Below the pieces are notes generated by a model. It ran no database searches, was not told the origin of the DNA, and worked only from the letters and a program-made list of their open reading frames with translations. 64,000 nt of DNA from Nemertoderma westbladi (Eukaryota > Xenacoelomorpha > Nemertodermatida > Nemertodermatidae), in NCBI GenBank assembly GCA_032718475.1, contig JAUCBJ010001165.1, forward strand, positions 1 through 64,000. Direction: 5' to 3'. A program made the position numbers and the translations under genes. Position 1 is the first letter of the stretch, and every line of letters starts with the position of its first letter. Shown here in pieces: positions 46,844 to 57,811 of the stretch.

Positions 46844-48167
46844 TGTAAAAGCTTCTGTGGGATAGAACTGGCACTTAGCTCCGCAATCCAGTTATCTCCC
46901 CGTGCGCTCAAATACTCTAAAACCCTGCTGTGGAGTGTTTACGGAGATAATCCGTTCCCTGGCTCACAAAGTACCGTATATGTAAAAGCTTTGTGGGATG
47001 ACTGGCTCGTTTGCCTTGCTAAACAGTTCCCCCCCCCCATCGCTGTGATACTCTCAAAGGGATCTGGCTTGAATGGCAAGCTGCCTGTTGGTTGGCTAGA
47101 TTGCTCCTCCCTGGATGGAAGCTCTCAATAAGCCTGCCTGACATATCTGCCAATAAGATTGGAGCTAGTTCTGATTTTGTCCAATACCAAGCTACTGAAC
47201 TGAAAATCCGCTCTGTATGCTCCTAGGTTTCGCTTTTGATTAAAGTTCTTAGTTTTTCATCATTCAGTCACGAGTTTTAGACTTCTAAGCGAGGAGTGTT
47301 ATAAGATCGGTTCTGAGATGACGAAATGTTTTCTGCCTTTTGTACGAACATTGGTAGGCTAAATTATAGAAAGCATAACTGTTATCTTACTTAAATTAAC
47401 AACTTACCATATTTCTCGTTCAATCACTTAATAACTCGACTCAATGCAACAATTTTATCTTAACCTACCGTCATACTGCTTTTACTGTTTGTAATTTTGT
47501 ATCAGTATAATTGGATGTTATTATTTGAAGAATATCAATAATCAACCCACATTTTCCCAATCTCCTTGATACACTACAGGTTAGAGAGAAGGGTTATGTA
47601 CAACAATTGCGACTTTATTATTGTGTTTGTAGTGAATCTAATGTTGTTTGACAGACACTACCTGAGTCCAGTGCATATCTCTTTATACCTGATCAAAGTC
47701 AGTAAATGTCGGCATACCAGTGAGCAGTATTGTGCGTTACCGGTAGCGTGAGTGATTGTAACGTGATTGGATCTGATAACAAAGCATTCCTAAAGAATGC
47801 GCCTTATGCTTGAAATATAAGCCCTATCGTTGTGTTTAATATAAGTCATAACTCTGTTTACATAGGTAGAGCGCCACGTCCTAAAAGGAACTGCTAATAT
47901 TTCCCGAAAGTGAATAATATTTGTCAGAGATTATATATTAGTGATAAATCGAATAATACAGTAGGCTTGCCCGCAAATAAATTTAAGCCCACGAATCCAG
48001 TCTCCCGGTGTTATATAACGGGTCATTTGGACGCGCATGGACTGGCTTCGGCTAATGTTCTGACTTGTTTTTATATTAAATCTTGTCATCGTATAAAAGG
48101 CTATTTATCAATAAAGACATATAAATTTCGGCAGGTTAAACTGCGGAAGGTCTACAAAGCGCGTACA
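46844..48167 (+). repeat. Element B 3' LTR
   Basis: 1,324 bp, nearly identical to the 5' LTR. I find one base different near 46943, one near 47454, and 10 versus 9 C in the run near 47030. It ends GCGTACA followed by GCCGG, the target duplication. Confidence 0.95.
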
Positions 48168-48172
48168 GCCGG
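48168..48172. repeat. Target-site duplication of element B (right copy)
   Basis: GCCGG, identical to 29235-29239. Confidence 0.95.
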
Positions 48173-48540
48173 TGTTCTAAGCTGGGAAAAACGTCATTAC
48201 TGAATCATGTGATTCTGCTGTACAGTTTTCATACAAAGAGGAAAATCTCTCTGATTGGTCGAACTGGCTGACCCAAACAAAGAACCAAAGCTCCTGGTAA
48301 AAAGCTCCACGTGTACAGCTCAGCTGTTAGCTGTCGTCATAGTAACTACACTGTTTCAAGAGGATTTAGCGTATTGCGTCATAGAATTGCTAGTTATGTA
48401 AAGTACACATACAGAAGAAATGGCTCTTTTATGTCCACTAAAACACCAGTACAGTAAGGATACGGCTTTTTAGGCCTGTTAAACCAACTACAGAGTACTT
48501 TGCGGGGAAAATAACCAGCCAATTCCGCAAAAGTTTTACA
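48173..48540 (-). repeat. Element A right (5') LTR, second part
   Basis: Continues the A LTR after the nested B element and matches 17059-17426, with a 6-bp deletion near 48399 and one base fewer near the end (AAAGTTTTACA). The minisatellite resumes right after. Confidence 0.9.
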
Positions 48541-50476
48541 CCTCCTGTGACACCGCCATCACTTTCTAGGGTGCATGTTCTCCTGTTTCACCGCCATCAC
48601 TTTCTAGGGGGCATGTCTGCTGTAACACTGCCATAACTTCCTAGGGGGGATGTCCTCCTGTGACACCGCCATCACTTTCTAGGGGGCATGTCCGCTGTGA
48701 CACCGCCATCACTTTCTAGGGGGCATGTCCGCCTGTGACACCGCCATCACTTTCTAGGGTGCATGTTCTCCTGTTTCACCGCCATCACTTTCTAGGGGGC
48801 ATGTCCGCTGTAACACTGCCATCACTTTCTAGGGGGGATGTCCTCCTGTGACACCGCCATCACTTTCTAGGGGGCATGTCCTCCTGTGACACTGCTATCA
48901 CTTTCTAGGGGGCATGTCCTCCTGTGACACCGCCATCACTTTCTAGGGGGCATGTCCTCCTGTGACACTGCTATCACTTTCTAGGGGGCATGTCCTCCTG
49001 TGAAACCGCCATCACTTTCTAGGGGGCATGTCCTCCTGTGACACCGCCATCACTTTCTAGGGGGCATGTCCGCCTGTGACTCTGCCATCACTTTCTAGGA
49101 GGCATGTCCTCCTGTGACACCGCCATCACTTTCTAGGGGGCATGTCCTGCTGTGACACCGCCATTACTTTCTAGGGGGCATGTCCTCCTGTGACACCGCC
49201 ATTACTTTCTAGGGGGCATATCCTCCTGTGACACCGCCATCACTTTCTAGGGGGCATGTCTGCTGTGACACTGCCATTACTTTCTAGGGGGCATGTCCTC
49301 CTGTGTCACCGCCATCACTTTCTAGGGGGCATGTCCGCCTGTGACTCCGCCATCACTTTCTAGGGGGCATGTCCTCCTGTGACACCGCCATCACTTTCTA
49401 GGGGGCATGTCCGCCTGTGACTCCGCCATCACTTTCTAGGGGGCATGTCTGCCTATGACTCCGCCATCACTTTCTATAGGGCATGTCCGCCTGTGACTCC
49501 GCCATCACTTTCTAGGGGGCATGTCCTCCTGTGACACCGCCATCACTTTCTAGGGGGCATGTCCGCCTGTGACTCCGCCATCACTTTCTAGGGGGAATGT
49601 CCGCCTGTGTCACCGCCATCACTTTCTAGGGGGCATGTCCGCCTGTGACACCGCTATCACTTTCTAGGGGGCATGTTCGCCTGTCACACCGCCATCACTT
49701 TCTAGGGGGCATGTACGCCTGTGACACCGCCATCACTTTCTAGGGGACATGTCCGCCTGTGACACCGCCATCACTTTCTAGGGGATATGTCTGCCTGTGA
49801 CACCGCCATCACTTTCTAGGGGGCATGTCCGCCTGTGACTCCTCCATCACTTTCTAGGGGGCATGTCCGACTGTGACACCGCCATCACTTTCTAGGGGAC
49901 ATGTCCGACTGTGACACCGCCATCACTTTCTAGGGGACATGTCCGCCTGTGACTCTGCCATCACTTTCTAGGGGGCATGTCCGCCTGTGACACCGCCATC
50001 ACTTTCTAGGTGGCATGTCCGCCTGTGACTCCGCCATCACTTTCTAGGGGGCATGTCCGCCTGTGACACCGCCATCACTTTCTAGGGGCATGTCCGCCTG
50101 TGACTCCGCCATCACTTTCTAGGGGGCATGTCCGCCTGTGGCTCCGCCATCACTTTCTAGGAGGCATGTCCGCCTGTGACTCCGCCATCACTTTCTATGG
50201 GGAATGTCCGCCTGTGACACCGCCATCACTTTCTAGGGGGCATGCCTGCCTGTGACACCGTCATCACTTTCTAGGGGGCATGTCCGCCTGTGACACCGCC
50301 ATCACTTTCTAGGGGGCATGTACGCCTGTGACACCGCCATCACTTTCTAGGGGACATGTCCGCCTGTGGCTCCGCCATCACTTTCTAGGGGGCATGTCCG
50401 CCTGTGACTCTGCCATCACTTTCTAGGGGGCATGTCCGCCTGTGACACCGCCATCACTTTCTAGGGGGCATGTCCG
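48541..50476. repeat. Second 38-bp minisatellite, right part
   Basis: About 51 units, same orientation and consensus as 12522-14648. The first bases (CCTCC TGTGACACC) complete the unit cut by element A. Variants such as CTGTGACTCCGCC are common here but rare in the left part, so this side expanded its own unit types. Confidence 0.95.
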
Positions 50477-50499
50477 CAGACCTTTAAACTATAGGAATT

Positions 50500-50818
50500 T
50501 TAAGTAAAATATTTTATAATGCGCGAGATTCTTTAATGTAGGGGGCCTATGTTCTTTCATTTAATTTTAAACTTCTGTATTTCCAGGGGACCCCCATGGG
50601 AACGAGACATTGTCTCATGGGGCTATCCCCGACATCATGTTTCACTTATATTTTAGTATAACTCGAACTACCGGTAGTAATCTCATGTGCAAGTCCGTCT
50701 TAAATTATGTATAAATTTGTTTCTCTGGATCGGTGTTTGTCTATACTCCATACCACATTTACTTTCGTATTGTTTTCATATTTTGATGTCAATAAAATAA
50801 TTCCAATTCCAATTCCTA
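50500..50818 (+). mobile_element. 3' end of a LINE (CR1/L2-like), UTR only
   Basis: The stretch has the look of a CR1/L2-type 3' UTR: the words GGGACCCCCATGGGAACGAG and TCTCATGGGGCTATCC, then an AT-rich part ending in AATAAAATAATTCCAATTCC. The ATTCCA repeats at the end are a typical LINE tail. No coding sequence is left. The link to the LINE at 7917-10684 is not shown. Confidence 0.5.
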
Positions 50819-51593
50819 GCCATCTTTTTAACAAAATACTTAAAATTTCCGCTACAATCCTTTTGGTTTACCTATTCATGATAAATTTATTTGTTACCAT
50901 AATAATTCCCTGTTCTAGAATCTTTTATTAGTTGCAGTTCCGTTGTAAAATAATACAGGTTTGCATTTTTATTTTTATATTTATGGTATTACTACCGTAT
51001 GTTTACACCAAATTTAGGAAAATAATGCCAGTGTTTTGCTACGGAACATAAATTAATTTAAGTTAAATTGTTTTTCCTGGCTTATATTATAGTATTGTAC
51101 ATTTATTTTGACATATTCCATACAATCAAGACATTTTGGAATGTTTTTTATTATTAAATGTTTAGTTTTCTACTTTATGAATAAAATAAACTCTAGCTAG
51201 TAAACAATTATTACATAATATATTTGATCTACCATGACTCGGTAAGTTTTCCTGGAAAATTTATTTTATATTTGATTAGGATTAAAATATTTATTTTTTC
51301 AACTATAATTTTTTTCCTAGCTCGTAAAAAGTAGTAGCTGACTCAAAATTTAAAATACCATCTACTTCTTACTACAATCTAACTGTTAGAAGGACAACTT
51401 TTTGTTTAAAAAACTCTGGCATTACATAAGGGCTTATGAAATTTTCAAATTTTGGTGTAAATATATTATAGTGATAAATATATTGATTGCAAATTTGCAA
51501 AAGACGAAAGATCTCAGAAGTCAGGAATTCTTACCGTTACGAATACAATTGATTAAATAATTATTTGTACAAGTCTTGCTTCGCATTCGAACA
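50819..51593. other. AT-rich region upstream of the fibrinogen-domain gene
   Basis: 775 bp of AT-rich sequence without a supported gene; the 50707-50931 frame has low-complexity hydrophobic content and overlaps the LINE tail. It may include the promoter of the downstream gene, but I cannot point to a clear TATA element. Confidence 0.6.
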
Positions 51594-52517
51594 ATGCCAG
51601 GTCTACCAGCTGTTGAAGAAATCGAAGTGGATGAAGTTCAGCTGCCGATCGCCCCTCAGCCGAACAACAACGCCAACCAATCAAACTGGCTGTGCCGAAT
51701 GCTGCTGGATGATTGCGATAATCTAATGAAAGTTTTAGCCGCGGCAATAGGAATTCTTCTAGTTGCTCTAGTAACAGTAATCATACTGATGCTGTTACCG
51801 TCGGGAGCAGACGTGACGACCACAATCAGCTCAATAGGGGAAGCTGGATTAATCACCATGACTACAATTACTTCAACGACAATCTCCACAATCACTTCAA
51901 CAACAACCTCCATAGAGGACAAGTTTTATCACTCGTTTATTGAATGCATTGAGCTACCATGTCATCTCTACGCTTATTCTAATATATGCTATAAAGCTAC
52001 ACAATCCGAGACCCAATATACCGTCGGTGGAGCTGATACCATTAAGTATCTATCCACCTCCAAGAGTCAACTCAGATGCGACGGAGGCTGGATTATATTC
52101 TACAGTCGCATCAACAACGACATTAACATCTGGGATGAAGATACTTCTAGTTACTACAGAGGATTTGGAGATCCCAACGGATCGTACTTCCTAGGAGTGC
52201 AAAATATCCATCTGCTGACAAAGGAGAAGGATTGTTACGTAAAGGTCGACATGGGTAACTGGACGAGAATCTACAGCAACTTTACGGTGGGGGTTCTTTT
52301 TTTTAAGCTAAAGATAGCAAATTATACCAATCCACGTACTGCTGGGACCGCTGTTACCGGTGTATTGGATAATAGGGAATACGATCTAACGGTCCTGGAT
52401 AACATAGAGTTTGACTCCGACAAAGTATGGTGGACTGGTGGAACTCATCCCAATAAATGGGAACTGCAGGAAAAAACATTAGAGATGAAACTTAAATGCA
52501 AGCCGAAACGAACCTAA
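51594..52517 (+). CDS. Type II membrane protein with fibrinogen-related domain (307 aa)
   Basis: The first ATG (51594) opens a 307-codon intronless frame. Residues 1-46 are a short acidic, Asn-rich cytoplasmic part; 47-69 a strongly hydrophobic segment; 70-107 a Thr/Ser-rich stalk likely to carry O-glycans; 110-305 a fibrinogen C-terminal-like domain. Its marks are RCDGGWIIFYSR (about 160), YRGFGDPNGSYFLGVQNIHL (about 188) and an FTVG / FKLKIANYT / GTA run. The cytoplasm-membrane-stalk-domain order predicts a type II surface receptor or adhesion protein. The last part of the fibrinogen fold (the usual WW..C..SN region) is shortened or diverged. Homologues in invertebrates act in recognition; function here is inferred. 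It is intact, lies between repeats, and has AATAAA 18 bases after the stop, so a retro-copied or element-carried gene is possible. Confidence 0.75.
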   Translation: MPGLPAVEEIEVDEVQLPIAPQPNNNANQSNWLCRMLLDDCDNLMKVLAAAIGILLVALVTVIILMLLPSGADVTTTISSIGEAGLITMTTITSTTISTITSTTTSIEDKFYHSFIECIELPCHLYAYSNICYKATQSETQYTVGGADTIKYLSTSKSQLRCDGGWIIFYSRINNDINIWDEDTSSYYRGFGDPNGSYFLGVQNIHLLTKEKDCYVKVDMGNWTRIYSNFTVGVLFFKLKIANYTNPRTAGTAVTGVLDNREYDLTVLDNIEFDSDKVWWTGGTHPNKWELQEKTLEMKLKCKPKRT

Positions 52518-52534
52518 AGAGTTCAAGTTCCAGA

Positions 52535-52540
52535 AATAAA
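52535..52540 (+). terminator. Polyadenylation signal of the fibrinogen-domain gene
   Basis: AATAAA 18 bases after the stop codon. Very close to the coding end but plausible for a compact transcript. Confidence 0.45.
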
Positions 52541-52726
52541 CAAACTGTACCGTAGCCCGTAACAGTAGGTGTTTCTGTAACAAACTAATATAATATTCTC
52601 TAATAGTAAGTAACAATAATAGAAACAGAAATAGTTCTACCAACATGTTTTAATAATATCCTCTGAGTTACAATAAACAAATGAACGGCACTGCCGTAGG
52701 TCGTGTGGCCTCCGTTGGGAACGTCG

Positions 52727-53354
52727 GTTCCAGGAACCGCAGTAGGAATCCCATAAAGGATAGATGGAACCCGTAGACCCAACGGGTCACTCATGGGTTA
52801 CATCCAACTAGTAGACCCAACGGGTAACCCATGGGTTACATCCAATCCTTAGACCCAACGGGTAACCCGTGGGTTACATCCAACCAGTAGACCCAACGGG
52901 TAACCCATTGGTTACATCCAACTAGTAGACCCAACGAGTAACCCATGGGTTACATCCAACTAGTAGACCCAACGGGTAACCCATGGGTTACATCCAACTA
53001 GTAGACCCAACGGGTAACCAATGGGTTACATCCAACCCATAGACCCAACGGGTAACCCATGGGTTACATCCAACCAGTACAGCAGTGGACCCAACGGTAA
53101 CCCATGGGTTACATCCAACTAGTAGACCCAACGGGTAACCAATGGGTTACATCCAACCCATAGACCCAACGGGTAACCCATGGGTTACATCCAACCAGTA
53201 CAGCAGTGGACCCAACGGTAACCCATGGGTTACATCCAACCCGTAGACCCAACGGGTACCCTATGGGTTACATCCAACCCATAGACCCAACGGGTAACCC
53301 ATGGGTTACATCCAACCAGTACAGCAGTAGACCCAACGGGTAACCCATGGGTTC
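52727..53354. repeat. 38-bp palindromic minisatellite, right (inverted) copy
   Basis: Reverse complement of the 10812-11729 array, with about 15 units. It also includes the adjacent non-repeated piece (52727-52770, ending GGATAGATGGAACC) that matches 11687-11729 in inverted orientation. Units carry the same GTAACCCATGGGTTAC palindrome. The outer edge (ATTCAACGAGACGCC) has no match at the outer edge of the left array. Confidence 0.92.
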
Positions 53355-53877
53355 CATTCAACGAGACGCCCTCCGGCTGTTAAACCTAAAGGGTAGAAAC
53401 AAATAATGTAGTTTATAAATAAATTAAGAGTTTATTATTGTTTCCGTAAGAATAATATAATTCAGCTAATTGATATTAATATTATGGTACTTACCATTAT
53501 TGGTTATTATATTTAGTCTCTTATCTTGAACTCAATAGGAAACAGATCGTAGATAATCGTTTGTGTCGTTCCCAGCAGGCAGCAGCGACTGCAATTTGGT
53601 TTCACAGAATAGGCCTATCGTGATTCTTTAATTTAATCTGACATCGACGATACAATATGTAGGAGATTCAACTGTAACTGTATGTAGGCCTATCAACAGT
53701 ATCAAACTATGTGATACTAGAACTACAGAACTGCAGTCATAGTAATAATAGTTTGGTACACTGGTGTAGGCACAGAACCGGAGTGGAGAAACTGAAAGTA
53801 AATAGTACCGGTAGAACTAGGGAAGTGGTTACCTAAACCAAGGCCTAGCCTATCCCGGTAACAGAATGGAGAATGAA
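53355..53877. other. Intergenic DNA without recognised features
   Basis: Moderately AT-rich sequence; I see no frame, repeat or element end beyond scattered ACCGGT and AGGCCTA words common across the window. Confidence 0.6.
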
Positions 53878-55034
<1,157 letters not shown>

Positions 55035-55230
55035 CTTTTTTTAAAATTATAATTTAATCCACAATTATTTGTCTGGAATTATTAATGAGTCATAGTAGCT
55101 AGGAATTTTTAATAGATAGTTAGCGTACCAAGTAATTATTTACTAGCTAGTTTTTTTATACAATATATCGATGGCTGCCAAAATATCGTATTTTTTTAAT
55201 TCGGCTTGAACAATTTTTCTTTTTTCAGTG

Positions 55231-55749
55231 TTCTAGAACAAAAAATTTTACAAAAAATTTAGAACAATTTATTTATTTAATATTATATGTATTATACACT
55301 ATTCTAGAGCATAAATAATACAAATGATATAATGTTCTAGAACATATAGTTAGTTATTTTTCAAATTTAGAATAGCTAGTAATACAAAAAAAATTATTAT
55401 TTATACTATTTATTTATTAAAAATGTTATCTACCAAATTGGATATTTTTTTAAATTTACTAGCTATTTCAAAATTAAAAAAAAACTAGCTATATGTTCTA
55501 GAACATTATATTTTTTATTTTATTTATGTTCTAGAATAGTATATAATACTTTTCTATTGTTCTAGAACTCTTCAATGTTGCCGTAGTAACAATGAGATAT
55601 GTTTTAAAAATGCAGTTCTATACTAAACTCTAGCCCCAAAAAAGTGTTCTAGAACCTTAATTGATAGCTAACATGTTCTAGGACTTTAAAAAGTAGCAAA
55701 AAATAGCTAGTTTAAAAAATTTATGATTTTTTTTTAATGTGTTCTAGAA
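55231..55749. promoter_or_regulatory. Cluster of TTCTAGAA palindromes in AT-rich DNA
   Basis: Seven exact TTCTAGAA octamers (55231, 55335, 55496, 55529, 55560, 55647, 55742) and two near matches (about 55305, 55677) occur in 519 bp, often inside TGTTCTAGAACA. TTC-NN-GAA is the tail-to-tail form of the heat-shock factor site, but no gene lies close by and a degenerate tandem repeat could produce the same pattern. Confidence 0.4.
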
Positions 55750-56102
55750 TACCAATATTCAACATCATTTTTTTTTGTGCTACAAACTGCAGTTAGTATA
55801 GGCCCTATAAGCTTTGATATTTAAGAAATATACTGAAGAAAGACTTTACAAACTAAAATATATTATGTTCAAGCAAGAATAGGTGCACATGTGAAGAATA
55901 CCAGGATTTCACTTTTCGGTCGACCTTTCATTAGAATTTTATATATGAATATTATTTATTTTTTTAAATTTATCATTATTAAGTGTTTTATACTGTAGCG
56001 CTTATTTCTGTCTTACTATATAACCTGAACATATACAAATTCGTTTATTTTTTGGTTAATTAAATTCATCTCTTCTGTAATCTGTGTTTTTATTGAAAAC
56101 CT
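55750..56102. other. AT-rich spacer
   Basis: No gene. Contains at about 55886-55905 an inverted copy of the start of the following 53-bp repeat (CATGTGAAGAATACCAGG). Confidence 0.55.
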
Positions 56103-56280
56103 GGTATTCTTCACATGGGGGTAACTGCAAAGTGAAATATAACGGTAGAAAGTCTGGTATTCTTCACATGGGGGTAACTGCAAAGTGAAATATAACGCTA
56201 GAAAGTCTGGTATTCTTCACATGGGGGTAACTGCAAAGTGAAATATAACGGTAGAAAGTCTGGTATTCTTCACATGGGCC
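56103..56280. repeat. 53-bp tandem repeat, 3 copies plus a partial
   Basis: GGTATTCTTCACATGGG starts at 56103, 56156, 56209 and 56262, spaced exactly 53 bp. Copies are almost identical. Confidence 0.92.
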
Positions 56281-56357
56281 AAGATTCCGTTGCTACACTG
56301 GGTAGAAATCGCCGAAAATAAATATAAAGGAAAATACCATATTGGTTTACTGTATAT

Positions 56358-56556
56358 TGAAGAGAGGTGGACAATACTGTAGGTGTGGTATCCGTGACAG
56401 TGTTATGGATTTGGGTGCAACGTGAAGAGAAGTGGACAATACTGTAGGTGTGGTATCCGTGACAGTGTTATGGATTTGGGTGCAACGTGAAGAGAGGTGG
56501 ACAATACTGTAGGTGTGGTATCCGTGACAGTGTTATGGATTTGGGTGCAACGTGCA
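56358..56556. repeat. 65-bp tandem repeat, 3 copies
   Basis: TGAAGAGAGGTGGACAATAC-type units start at 56358, 56423 and 56488. Element C begins directly after the third copy, so C inserted at or within this array. Confidence 0.92.
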
Positions 56557-56559
56557 GCG

Positions 56560-57732
56560 TGTACGCGCTTTTGGAGACCTTTAGCAGTTTAACCTGCCAA
56601 AATTTATATGTCTTTAGTTGGTAAATTGACTTTATAAGATGACAAGATTTAATACAAAATAAACACAACATTAGCCGAAGCCAGCCTGTGCGCGTTCATT
56701 CACCCGATGGTTACACCCGGGAGACTGGATTCGTATGCTTAGATTTATTGCAGTGAAGCCTACATGTATTATTCGATTGATCACTAATATATAATCTCTG
56801 GCAAATATTATTCACTTTCGGGAAATATTAGCAGTTCCTTTAGGACGTGGCGCTCTATCTATGTAAACAGAGCTATGACTTATACTACACACAACGATAT
56901 GGCTTAGAATTCACGTATGAGACGCATTCTTTAGGAAATGCTTAGTTATCAATCACGATCACAATCATACACACTACCGGTACCGCACAATACTGCTCAC
57001 TGGTTTGCCGACAGTTACTGACTTTGATCACGTATAAAGAGAACAGCAATTGACTCATGTAGTGGCTACCAAATAGCATTATATTCACTACAAACCACGA
57101 TAATATAAGTCGCAATTGTTATATATAGCCTGTCTCTCTAACCTGTAGTGCATCAAGAAAATTGGGAAATTTGGGTTATTTGTTGATATTCTCCAAATAA
57201 TAACATCCAACTAACTGACACAAATAATTACAAACAGTAAAAGCAGTAAGACGGTAGGTTAAGATATGATACAATATAAAACGTGACTCGACCGAGTTGG
57301 AACGATGCGATATGATCGATAAGATAAGATAACAGTTATACGCTCTATAATCTAAGCATACTAATGTTTCTTATAAAGTCAGAAAACGAATTGATTCTAT
57401 AGCCGGTGTTCCTGGCCTAGAATAAACCAACACACTGAACGATGATAGGAAAGAACTATATGAATACCAGCTACCCTTATTTTACAAAGGATCCCACCCA
57501 CCACAGAGAATGAGCATACAGATAGGAAAATCAGTTCAGTAGATCTGTGATAGGTCAAAATCAAAACCAACTCAAATCCTATTGGCAGATACAGAAAGCA
57601 GGGCTATGGGGCAACCTTCCTACAGGGAAGAGCAAATCAGCCAATCAACAGGTAGCTTGTACCATTCAAGCTAGAGATCCTTTTTTAGAGTATTCCAGTA
57701 AACGAATCAGTTATCCCACAAAAGCTTTTACA
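56560..57732 (-). repeat. Element C 3' LTR
   Basis: 1,173 bp, from TGTACGCGC to CTTTTACA on the plus strand. It is related to the LTRs of A and B but clearly diverged from both. It lacks the extra 137 bp found at the start of the B LTR. Confidence 0.88.
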
Positions 57733-57811
57733 CCGCTCCCAGAAAATGGGATTTAAGTCTATAAAATATACAAAATCACAGTTTCTAAAATACAAAAAAT
57801 ACTCTAAACAG

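Larger units (their letters stand above)
29240..48167 (+). mobile_element. Element B: young, very long BEL/Pao LTR retrotransposon (18.9 kb)
   Basis: Order: 5' LTR 29240-30562, leader, gag-pol 32619-40898, spacer, ORF2 42532-46765, 3' LTR 46844-48167. LTRs are 1,323 and 1,324 bp; I find two substitutions and one C-run length difference. A perfect 5-bp target duplication flanks it. Gag-pol is one uninterrupted 2,759-codon frame; ORF2 is broken by a 20-bp deletion and one stop. At 18.9 kb it is well above the usual 5-10 kb for the BEL/Pao group, because of the leader, the long N-terminal gag extension and ORF2. Confidence 0.95.
14649..48540 (-). mobile_element. Element A: older BEL/Pao LTR retrotransposon, internally deleted, with B nested inside
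   Basis: A lies on the minus strand: left (3') LTR 14649-17426 (interrupted by a MITE), interior 17427-28404, right (5') LTR 28405-29239 continuing at 48173-48540. Without the nested elements it is about 13.4 kb. LTR ends are TG...CA on the element strand and a 5-bp duplication in the minisatellite flanks it. By eye I count roughly 17 substitutions between its two LTRs of about 1.2 kb, plus a 6-bp deletion, so it is clearly older than B. It keeps broken gag, protease and pol-tail sequence but has lost RT/RNase H, integrase and most of ORF2. Confidence 0.9.

Noticed and set aside
51594-52517. The membrane protein as a retroviral envelope of a nearby LTR element.
   Set aside because: It has type II topology (no N-terminal signal peptide, membrane segment near the start), a fibrinogen-type domain, and is not inside any LTR pair of its own.
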